64,000 nt of DNA. Origin: Flavobacteriales bacterium. GTDB lineage: Bacteria; Bacteroidota; Bacteroidia; Flavobacteriales_F; PHOS-HE28. Where the stretch lies: NCBI GenBank assembly GCA_016699575.1, contig CP064979.1:4402001-4466000 (forward strand), read 5' to 3'. The position numbers and the translations under genes were made by a program. Under the pieces are notes generated by a model. The model saw only the letters and a program-made list of their open reading frames with translations. It ran no database searches and was not told where the DNA came from. Of the stretch, positions 1 through 7,067 are shown in pieces (position 1 is the first letter of the stretch; every line of letters starts with the position of its first letter).

Positions 1-203
1 AGGCATTCCCGAACGACAGCACGCAGCAGTTCCTGGCCCGCTACATCAGCGATCCAAGCGGCTTTGGCAGCGATGGCACCACCGGTATCAGGACCAGCCA
101 ACGCGGCAATCCGGGCTTGGCGGACTACTACAGCTGGCTGATGCTTGAGGTGAGCTACAAGTTCAAGCGCCGCCCGGGCCGCCGCATCTTCGTGCACATC
201 TGA
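1..203 (+). CDS. C-terminal end of a protein of unknown identity (partial)
   Basis: The reading frame is open from the window edge and stops at 201-203, leaving the last 66 residues. The tail has alternating polar and hydrophobic residues and ends MLEVSYKFKRRPGRRIFVHI, which resembles the final strand of an outer-membrane beta-barrel protein of Bacteroidota. That is only an inference from the last 20 residues. The 5' part is outside the window, and a good terminator hairpin follows. Confidence 0.5.
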   Translation, partial: AFPNDSTQQFLARYISDPSGFGSDGTTGIRTSQRGNPGLADYYSWLMLEVSYKFKRRPGRRIFVHI

Positions 204-224
204 CCCTCCGTCTTCGGATCCCGG

Positions 225-250
225 AACGGCCCTTGCGGGCCGTTCTTCAT
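225..250 (+). terminator. Rho-independent terminator
   Basis: An 8-bp perfect stem (aacggccc / gggccgtt, 225-232 and 237-244) with a 4-base loop is followed by a short T-rich stretch. It lies 21 bases after the stop of the partial upstream gene. Confidence 0.7.
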
Positions 251-300
251 TTGCGCGCGGACTACTTTCGCCCGCGAACAACACCGCACCGCCAAGAACG

Positions 301-810
301 ATGAGCCTCGACCCGCTGTTCACGCAGCTTCTTTCCGACGACGACACCAAGGTGCTGGAGGCCATTGAAAAAGTGGACCAACGCGGTGATGCCATGGCCA
401 TCGTGCCAATGCTGCATGCCTTGGTGAAGGCCCGCGACCATGCAGTGCAGCAACGCATCACCACCATTCTGTTCGAGGTGAAGGCCAAAGGCGCGCGGGA
501 ACAACTCCTTGCCGCGCTCGACATCCCGGAACTGCATCCGGTGCGCAGTACTGTGCTCGCCAGTTTCTGGAACGCGGGCATGGACATGCGCGAGCACCTG
601 CTCCAGCTGGCGGGTATTGCAGCGAAGGGTTCCGCCAGTGAGGCGCTCGAGTGCCTCACCATTGTGCAGGAGCAAAGCGCCTGGCCCGAGAAAGCCGCGC
701 GCGCCGCGGCCAAAGACCTGCGGCTGGCGTCCACCAGCGAAAAGGACGAACTGAAAGCCTCGGTCCTTACGGATATCGCCGAGGAATTGGAGCGCAGGCT
801 CGGTAAGTGA
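301..810 (+). CDS. HEAT-repeat-like conserved hypothetical protein
   Basis: 169 residues, entirely helical-looking, with no signal peptide or membrane segment. The N-terminal part (about 10-110) has regularly spaced helix pairs rich in Leu/Ala/Val of the kind seen in HEAT/armadillo scaffolds, so a cytoplasmic protein-binding role is possible, but no catalytic motif is visible. It starts at an ATG 57 bases after the terminator of the preceding gene. Its stop codon abuts the stop of the convergent purC gene with no spacer. I do not recognise a named family. Confidence 0.8.
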   Translation: MSLDPLFTQLLSDDDTKVLEAIEKVDQRGDAMAIVPMLHALVKARDHAVQQRITTILFEVKAKGAREQLLAALDIPELHPVRSTVLASFWNAGMDMREHLLQLAGIAAKGSASEALECLTIVQEQSAWPEKAARAAAKDLRLASTSEKDELKASVLTDIAEELERRLGK

Positions 811-1761
811 TCAGCCCTTCAGGTAGCGCTCCACGTTCCGCTGGATGCGCGCGCTGATGTCGCTCGTATCGGCAGGTGCGAAGGCATTCCCGGTGATGAG
901 GTCGTGCAGTTCGATGTAGCGTTCGGTCACGCTCTGAACAAATCCATCATCCATCACCGGCACCTGCTGGCCTTCCTTGCCCATGAAGTCATGAGCAATG
1001 AGCCACTGCCGAACGAACTCCTTGCTCAGTTGCCTCTGGGCCTCGCCCCTGTCCTGCCGCTCGTCGTAACCGTTCAAGTGGAAGTACCGTGAACTGTCCG
1101 GCGTGTGGATCTCGTCGATGAGCAGGATCTCCCCTGCGGCGTTCCTCCCGAACTCGTACTTGGTGTCAACGAGGATGAGGCCACGTTTCCTCGCGATCCC
1201 GCTACCACGCTTGAACAAGGCCAGCGCGTACTTCACCATGGTCTCCCATTCCGCCTTGGTGCACAGTCCGCGATCAAGGATCTCCTGCGGCGTGATGTCC
1301 TCGTCGTGGCCTTCATCGGCCTTGGTGCTGGGCGTGATGATGGGCTCGGGAAATGCATCGCTCTCACGCAGACCTTCGGGCATGGATGCGCCGCAAAGCA
1401 CCCGATGGCCTGCTTGGTATTGGCGCCAGGCGTGCCCGCTCAAGTAACCGCGCACCACCATCTCGACCTTCACCGGGGTGCAGCCCTGGCCCACGATCAC
1501 CTGCGGGTCGGGCATGGCCACGGCCCAGTTGGGGGCCACCTCGCGAGTGGCTTGCAGCATGCTCCAGCTCACTTGGCTCAGCACCTGTCCCTTGTGCGGG
1601 ATGCCGCGCGGCAGGATCACATCGAAAGCGCTGATGCGGTCGCTGGCCACCATCACCAAGCGGCCATCGCGCAGTTTGTACACGTCCCGCACTTTGCCGC
1701 GGTACACGTTCTCCGCCTCGTCCAAGCGCAGGTCGCTGCGCATCAAAGTCCCATCGCTCAT
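811..1761 (-). CDS. purC: Phosphoribosylaminoimidazole-succinocarboxamide synthase (SAICAR synthetase)
   Basis: Cytosolic enzyme of purine synthesis that joins CAIR and aspartate using ATP to give SAICAR. The 316 residues carry the N-terminal ATP-binding segment GKVRDVY (about 22-28) and SDRISAFD (40-47). Both family signatures are present: LILVDTKYEFG (195-205) and DEIHTPDSSRY (216-226). The length suits the longer Bacteroidota-type form. The ATG overlaps the stop codon of phoH (ATGA), so both genes are co-transcribed and probably translationally coupled. The phoH-purC pair is a common Bacteroidota arrangement. Confidence 0.97.
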   Translation of the reverse strand: MSDGTLMRSDLRLDEAENVYRGKVRDVYKLRDGRLVMVASDRISAFDVILPRGIPHKGQVLSQVSWSMLQATREVAPNWAVAMPDPQVIVGQGCTPVKVEMVVRGYLSGHAWRQYQAGHRVLCGASMPEGLRESDAFPEPIITPSTKADEGHDEDITPQEILDRGLCTKAEWETMVKYALALFKRGSGIARKRGLILVDTKYEFGRNAAGEILLIDEIHTPDSSRYFHLNGYDERQDRGEAQRQLSKEFVRQWLIAHDFMGKEGQQVPVMDDGFVQSVTERYIELHDLITGNAFAPADTSDISARIQRNVERYLKG

Positions 1762-2708
1762 CGGTCGCGTTGTTCTTCGCGTTCGCGGAAGGCCATTACC
1801 ACCTTCGTTACCAATTCGTGGCGGATGATGTCCTTTTCATCCATTTCCACCACCCCGATGCCTTCCACCTTCCGCAGCATGTCCACGGCCGGCACCAACC
1901 CACTGGGCTGGTTGCGCGGCAGGTCCACTTGGGTAACATCGCCAGTGATGACGAACTTGGCGTTGCGGCCCATGCGGGTAAGGAACATCTTCACTTGGGG
2001 CAGGGTGGCGTTCTGCGCCTCGTCCAGGATCACGAACGCATTGTCCAGCGTGCGTCCGCGCATGAAGGCCAAGGGGGCTATCTGTATGATGCCGTTCTCC
2101 ATGTATTCGGCCAGCTTCTGGACGGGCACCATATCGCGCAGCGCATCATAGAGCGGCTGCAAGTACGGATCCAACTTGTCTTTGAGGTCGCCGGGCAGGA
2201 AACCGAGGTTCTCCCCTGCCTCCACAGCCGGCCGCGTGAGGATGATGCGGCGCACGCTCCGGTCCTTGAGCGCCTTCACGGCCAAGGCAACGGCGGTGTA
2301 GGTCTTACCACTACCGGCCGGGCCAATGGCAAAGACCATATCGTTGGTCTGGACGGTTTCCACCAGTCGCTGCTGCCCCGGCGTGCGTGCCTTGATGCGC
2401 AAACCTTGGTTGCCGTGAACGAGCGTACCCGGCTCGTCCGGTTCCGCACCACGGTCGCCGTTGCCCATGATGTCGTCCAGGACTTTCCGCGGCAGATCGT
2501 TGTAGCGCGCCACGTGCTTCACCAGTTCATCGAAGCGCTCGGCGAAGCGATCGATCTCCTCGGCATCGCCCTTCACCATGAGGGTTTCGCCCCTGGCTAT
2601 GAGCACCAGCTTAGGAAAGATCCCCTTGATGATCCTCAGGTTGCTGTCGTTGGCGCCCAGCACGGCCATGGGATCGGCGCCTTCAATGGTGATGGTGCGT
2701 TCGCTCAA
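1758..2708 (-). CDS. phoH: PhoH family ATPase
   Basis: Cytosolic PhoH-type P-loop protein, probably involved in RNA metabolism; the exact substrate is unknown. Walker A GPAGSGKT is at about 129-136 and Walker B FVILDEAQN at 225-233, preceded by an N-terminal KH-like region. I place the start at a TTG (LSERTITIEG), because family members begin with this ITIEG segment. The frame stays open upstream to 2873, but that part is Arg/Pro-rich and overlaps the upstream region of the EF-G gene, so it is unlikely to be coding. The first ATG after the TTG is at 2669. The gene forms an operon with purC through an ATGA overlap. Confidence 0.93.
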   Translation of the reverse strand: MSERTITIEGADPMAVLGANDSNLRIIKGIFPKLVLIARGETLMVKGDAEEIDRFAERFDELVKHVARYNDLPRKVLDDIMGNGDRGAEPDEPGTLVHGNQGLRIKARTPGQQRLVETVQTNDMVFAIGPAGSGKTYTAVALAVKALKDRSVRRIILTRPAVEAGENLGFLPGDLKDKLDPYLQPLYDALRDMVPVQKLAEYMENGIIQIAPLAFMRGRTLDNAFVILDEAQNATLPQVKMFLTRMGRNAKFVITGDVTQVDLPRNQPSGLVPAVDMLRKVEGIGVVEMDEKDIIRHELVTKVVMAFREREEQRDR

Positions 2709-2947
2709 TCGCTGCGGAATAGGCCGCCGAAAATACCCGTAGCAAGTATGGCCGGGCACGGGTTGGCGGTCGGCGTTTGCACGATCGGACCATCGTACTA
2801 CCTTCAACCTGCTCTTTCGCCAGCTCCATGCCGGTGCGCCGGCAGGCCCAAGGGCTTCGTTCCTTTCTTCCAACCCTCCGCCACCGTTCCGCCTTGCTCC
2901 GGGAGCAGCGTGAGACGAAGCGACGACGGACCAACCTTTCGATCGTC

Positions 2948-5095
2948 ATGAAAGCCTTCGATGCGAAACACATCAAGAACGTCGTGCTCCTGGGAGCCCA
3001 CGGAAGCGGCAAGACCACGCTGGCCGAGACAATGCTCTTCGAGGCGGGTCTGATCACACGCCGCGGCCGGGTCGAAGACAAGAACACCGTTAGTGACTTC
3101 AACGCCATCGAACACGAACGCGGCAGCAGCGTGTACACCACCTGCCTGCATACCGAATGGCGCAATTACAAGATCAATATACTGGACACGCCGGGGCTTG
3201 ACGACCTGGTGGGCGAGACCATTCCGGCCCTGCGTGTTGCCGACACCTGTGTGCTGCTGCTTGATGCGCACCACGGCGTAGAGGTCGGTACCGATCTGGT
3301 CTGGGAACACATGCAGCGGTACGACCGCCCTGTCATCATCGGCATCAACAAGCTCGATCACCCCAACGCCGACTTCGACACCACGTTGACGCAAGCGAAA
3401 GAGCACTTCGGCAATGCCGTTACGGTGATGCAGTACCCGTTGGAGCAGGGCGAAGGCTACCACCGTATGATCGACCTGCTGAAGATGACGATGTACGTCT
3501 TCAAGGATGCGGGAGGCAAACCCGAGAAGCAGCCGATCCCGGAAAGTGAAAAGGCCCGTGCCGAAGAACTGCACAAAGTGCTGGTGGAGAAGGCTGCCGA
3601 GAACGATGAAGCGCTGATGGAGCACTACTTCGAGCGCGGCGAACTGGACGAGGACGAGATGCGCCTTGGACTGAAGCAGGGCATGATGAAGCGCACCTGC
3701 TTCCCGGTCTTCTGCCTTAGCGCACTGCGCAACATGGGCAGCGGCCGGCTCATGGGCTTCATCGACAACGTGGCACCAAGCGCCGTGGAAATGCCGCCCG
3801 AGCCCTTGGCCAGCGATGGACGCGACCCCTCGGCCATTTGGCTCGAATGCAAGGCCGATGGGCCTGCCGTGCTGTTCACGTTCAAAACAGTGATGGAACC
3901 GAAGACGGGCCAGCTCTCGTTCTTCAAGGTGATGAGCGGAACGGTGAAGGAAGGCCAGGACCTGGTGAACGACAACACGGGCGGCACCGAACGCATCGGG
4001 CAGCTCTTCATCGTGGAAGGCAAGGATCGCAAGCACGTTGATGAACTTGCTGCCGGCGACATCGGCTGCACATTGAAGCTGAAGGACACGGCAACTGCGC
4101 ACACACTGCACGCGCCCGGCAAGGCCATCAAGCTCCAACCCATTGCGTTCCCCGAGCCGCGCCTGCGCGTTACGATCAAAGCGCAGGACCAGAAACTCGA
4201 GGAGAAGCTGCACGCCGCGCTGCTGGAGATCCAGAAGGAAGATCCCACCATCACGCTCACGTACATGCGAGAGACCGGCCAGCAAGTGGTGGGCGGCCAG
4301 GGCGAGCTGCACCTGAACCTGTTGAAGTGGCGCCTCAGCCACCAATACAAGATCGAGGTGGAGTTCGGCAGCCCGCGCGTCAGCTACCGCGAAACGATCC
4401 GCAAGCCTGCTTCGGCCATGTACCGGCACAAGAAGCAGACCGGTGGCGCCGGCCAGTTCGGCGAAGTGCACCTGAAGATCGAACCGTGGTACGAAGGCAT
4501 GCCCGAGCCCACCGGCGTTAGCGTGCGCGGCAAGGAAGAGCATGAGCTGCCCACGGGCGGCAAACTGGTGTTCTACAACTGCATCGTCGGCGGGGTCATC
4601 GACACGAAGTTCCTGCCCAGCATCCTCAAAGGCTGCATGGAGAAGATGGAACGTGGCCCGCTCACTGGCTCACCTGCGCGCGACGTGCGCGTGATGGTGC
4701 ATGATGGCAAGATGCACGCGGTGGACAGCAACGACATCAGCTTCAAGATCGCCGGCATGATGGCCTTCAAGGAAGCGTTCGTGAACGCAGAGCCACAATT
4801 GATGGAACCCGTGCAGGAGATCGTGGTACGCGTGCCCGAAGACCTTATGGGCGATGTGATGACCGACCTGCAAGGGCGCCGCAGCGTAGTGATGGGCGTG
4901 GAAGGTCAGGGCCGGTTCCAGGTCATCACGGCCCACACGCCATTGGCCGAACTAGACCGCTACAGCACCACGCTCCGTAGCCTCACCCAAGGGCGCGGCA
5001 CCTACACCGAGAAGTTCCTCGCCTTCCAGCAAGTGCCCAGCGATGTGCAGCACAAACTGATGGCCGGGCACAAGGAAGAGGAACTGGTGGTCTGA
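2948..5095 (+). CDS. Elongation factor G-like GTPase (Bacteroidota paralogue)
   Basis: 715 residues with full EF-G domain architecture: G domain (1 to about 270), domain II, and III-V with the late RGxxxG-like segments. G1 is GAHGSGKTT (16-24) and G4 is NKLD (134-137). It is not canonical FusA: the switch I GITI motif is replaced by GSSV, and the switch II DTPGH motif reads DTPGLDD (80-86), so the catalytic His is Leu. A paralogue with these changes is widespread in Bacteroidota, often annotated as elongation factor G. The role is not established: a ribosome-bound factor with weak or no GTP hydrolysis is plausible. The ATG at 2948 matches the family N-terminus; upstream codons are not conserved. 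Confidence 0.93.
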   Translation: MKAFDAKHIKNVVLLGAHGSGKTTLAETMLFEAGLITRRGRVEDKNTVSDFNAIEHERGSSVYTTCLHTEWRNYKINILDTPGLDDLVGETIPALRVADTCVLLLDAHHGVEVGTDLVWEHMQRYDRPVIIGINKLDHPNADFDTTLTQAKEHFGNAVTVMQYPLEQGEGYHRMIDLLKMTMYVFKDAGGKPEKQPIPESEKARAEELHKVLVEKAAENDEALMEHYFERGELDEDEMRLGLKQGMMKRTCFPVFCLSALRNMGSGRLMGFIDNVAPSAVEMPPEPLASDGRDPSAIWLECKADGPAVLFTFKTVMEPKTGQLSFFKVMSGTVKEGQDLVNDNTGGTERIGQLFIVEGKDRKHVDELAAGDIGCTLKLKDTATAHTLHAPGKAIKLQPIAFPEPRLRVTIKAQDQKLEEKLHAALLEIQKEDPTITLTYMRETGQQVVGGQGELHLNLLKWRLSHQYKIEVEFGSPRVSYRETIRKPASAMYRHKKQTGGAGQFGEVHLKIEPWYEGMPEPTGVSVRGKEEHELPTGGKLVFYNCIVGGVIDTKFLPSILKGCMEKMERGPLTGSPARDVRVMVHDGKMHAVDSNDISFKIAGMMAFKEAFVNAEPQLMEPVQEIVVRVPEDLMGDVMTDLQGRRSVVMGVEGQGRFQVITAHTPLAELDRYSTTLRSLTQGRGTYTEKFLAFQQVPSDVQHKLMAGHKEEELVV

Positions 5096-5114
5096 CGGAA
5101 GAAAGGACGATCAA

Positions 5115-5154
5115 CGGACCGACCGCAGCGATGGACCGGCTTACGGTCGGTCCG
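5115..5154. terminator. Bidirectional terminator hairpin between convergent genes
   Basis: A 10-bp perfect inverted repeat (cggaccgacc at 5115-5124, ggtcggtccg at 5145-5154) lies between the stop codon of the EF-G paralogue (5095) and the stop of the minus-strand ferritin-like gene (5156). There is a T-containing tail on the plus strand. Confidence 0.6.
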
Positions 5155-5155
5155 C

Positions 5156-5737
5156 TCATTTCCTGCAATACGCCTCCGACTCCGCCACTGTCTTCATCAC
5201 CGCCAGGTCCACGTCGTTCAGGCTCTTGCGGGCGCCCCAGTTGAAGATGCGCTCGAAGAAGGCAAGTGCTTTGCGGCTCTTGATGCGATCGAGGAAGTAC
5301 ACCTCGTGTTCCTTCTCGCGGATGCCCATATCGTAGAGCGCTTGGTCGTGCATGGTGATGCCCAGTTCGTGGAAGTAGTGCATCAGCCGGAAGTACTCGC
5401 ACACGTTGCCGCTCTCCAATCGCCCTGCGAAGTAGTACGGCATGAACCAACCGATGACGTAACACGCACCGGAAATGACCTTGCCCGTGACATGGAAGCG
5501 GAACTCGTACCACCGCGACACCGGAATGCCGTATTGCTGCATGATGAGCAACACTTCATGCCGGTGCCCCCACTCGTCATCCTCGATCTTCTTGATGGAC
5601 ACCTTCTCGTCAGCGCTCTTCACTGAACCGGCGTGGCCTTGGTAGGCGAAGGCCGCAGCCTTCTCGGCCGAGTAGGCCATCTGCAACAAGTCAACGAGTG
5701 CCTTGTGCGCACGAACCTTCGCTGCTTCATGGGACAT
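5156..5737 (-). CDS. Ferritin-like diiron protein, COQ7-like
   Basis: 193 residues forming a helical bundle with repeated metal-ligand motifs: E25, E55xxH58 (within EDDEWGH), E114 or E124, and E141xxH144 (EKEHE). This pattern is that of the ferritin-like superfamily and resembles COQ7/demethoxyubiquinone hydroxylase. A short hydrophobic stretch at about 86-104 could associate with membrane. Bacteroidota normally use menaquinone, so a literal ubiquinone hydroxylase role is doubtful; a diiron oxidase or hydroxylase is as far as I would go. The ATG at 5737 is preferred over the in-frame GTG at 5755. Confidence 0.8.
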   Translation of the reverse strand: MSHEAAKVRAHKALVDLLQMAYSAEKAAAFAYQGHAGSVKSADEKVSIKKIEDDEWGHRHEVLLIMQQYGIPVSRWYEFRFHVTGKVISGACYVIGWFMPYYFAGRLESGNVCEYFRLMHYFHELGITMHDQALYDMGIREKEHEVYFLDRIKSRKALAFFERIFNWGARKSLNDVDLAVMKTVAESEAYCRK

Positions 5738-5784
5738 GACGCAAGGATACCGCACAGCCCTTGCCCAGTAGGGCTGCTCACGGG

Positions 5785-5961
5785 TCAGTTCGGATCATCG
5801 GCCCCGTGGCCTCCGCTGCCGTGGTCGTCACCCACCGCGCTATTGTCCGGTTGTAAATCGTCGTCCTTGCTGCACCCCGAAAGGCCCAACAAAGCGATAA
5901 GGCTGAGGATGAACAGAGCAGCGCTCATGCGCGCGAGCAGGCGTTCCTTGGCGGTGGTCAT
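5785..5961 (-). CDS. Small lipoprotein, 58 aa
   Basis: A short frame with a charged N-terminus, a hydrophobic core (ALFILSLIALLGLSG) and a lipobox ending at Cys30 (LSGC), followed by SKDDD and a Gly/His/Asp-rich tail (HGSGGHG). The layout is a typical Bacteroidota lipoprotein with acidic residues right after the lipidated Cys, which is often associated with surface export. His and Asp in the tail could bind metal, but that is speculation. It lies between the ferritin-like gene and the CPBP protease gene on the same strand. Confidence 0.6.
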   Translation of the reverse strand: MTTAKERLLARMSAALFILSLIALLGLSGCSKDDDLQPDNSAVGDDHGSGGHGADDPN

Positions 5962-6054
5962 GGCGTTAAGGTTATTGCACCACGAAAGTCAAGGGCACCG
6001 GTCGTTGGGCTCTTCAGCACGGTGACCAAACCGGTATCCAGGCCGACCAAGCCG

Positions 6055-7005
6055 TCAAACACCAGGTGACGCCTCGCGCGTAAGCAAAACCATCCTGTAC
6101 CGCCGGTCGACTACGAGCACAAGCAGAGAAAGCAGCACGAGCGCCACGAAGCCTGCCAGCCCCACGACCGAACCCACCAGCACATGGCCTCCAGCGGCAA
6201 AGAGCGCAAAGGCTCCAGCGCTGCCGTTCAGAACCCCGTGCAGCACGCACGGCCCCCACACCGCTCCGACCCTCACGCGTGACCAGTCGAACAGGAATGC
6301 CGCGAGCACACAGAACACCACCATCATACCGATACCTGCAACCGGATACCCCGGATAGTTGTGGCCCATGGCGATGAGTGGCGCGTGCCATAGGCCCCAA
6401 ACCACTCCCACGAATGCGATGCGCCGGGCAGTCGGCCACCCCGCCAGATGTTGGTGCAAATAACCACGCCAACCAAGCTCCTCTCCCAACATGGCAGGCA
6501 GGTTGAACGTGCACGCCGTGAGCACTGCCGAGAGCAGCATGATGACGAGAATGCCCCAGGCCGGCACCATTTCCACCAATGCCGCAGTTGCGCTATCCGC
6601 CTTGCCTCCCCCTAGTTGAGCCATGAGGGTTTCCAGGCTTGCCTCCAATCTTTCATTGGTGATGCTCACGTCGCCGAAGCCGGACAGGCCCATGATGTTC
6701 CCGCACACAAGCACAACAAGGAATACGGCCGGCACCACCAGCATTCCGACGATGGCGGTGGCCCCGAGCATTTTCCAGTTCATGCCCTTCAGGCGCAGAC
6801 CCAAGCCGGCCCATGGCGCTTTGTCCAGGATCCTTTGCTGCACGATAGCGGCAACAGCCGGCATGAACATGCACGCAGCAGCCAAAGCCATGTAGGCCCA
6901 ACCCGGTTCAGCACGCACACCAAGCAAAGCCCCAACCCCGGCGATGCTCCACGTTAGAGCAACTGCAATGGCAATGAAAGACAGAACACGGCGAGGAATG
7001 TTCAT
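6055..7005 (-). CDS. CPBP family intramembrane glutamic endopeptidase
   Basis: 316 residues with about eight membrane-spanning segments. The Abi/CAAX protease motifs are present: motif 1 GEELGWRGYL with E175, E176 and R180; motif 2 GLWHAP with H207; and a third LHGVLNG near residue 260. These form the active site of the Rce1-like family. The substrate is unknown: bacterial members act in peptide maturation, bacteriocin self-immunity or membrane protein turnover. It starts at ATG 7005; no toxin or bacteriocin gene is next to it. Confidence 0.92.
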   Translation of the reverse strand: MNIPRRVLSFIAIAVALTWSIAGVGALLGVRAEPGWAYMALAAACMFMPAVAAIVQQRILDKAPWAGLGLRLKGMNWKMLGATAIVGMLVVPAVFLVVLVCGNIMGLSGFGDVSITNERLEASLETLMAQLGGGKADSATAALVEMVPAWGILVIMLLSAVLTACTFNLPAMLGEELGWRGYLHQHLAGWPTARRIAFVGVVWGLWHAPLIAMGHNYPGYPVAGIGMMVVFCVLAAFLFDWSRVRVGAVWGPCVLHGVLNGSAGAFALFAAGGHVLVGSVVGLAGFVALVLLSLLVLVVDRRYRMVLLTREASPGV

Positions 7006-7067
7006 GCTGTACTGTTTGCGGACAATGTAGCCGCAACCAGGACAATGGGGCGGTCCCGACAGAGCCG

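Noticed and set aside
2709..2873. Upstream extension of phoH to an ATG at 2873
   Set aside because: The added residues are Arg/Pro-rich and unlike the family N-terminus; the ITIEG start is at the TTG at 2708.
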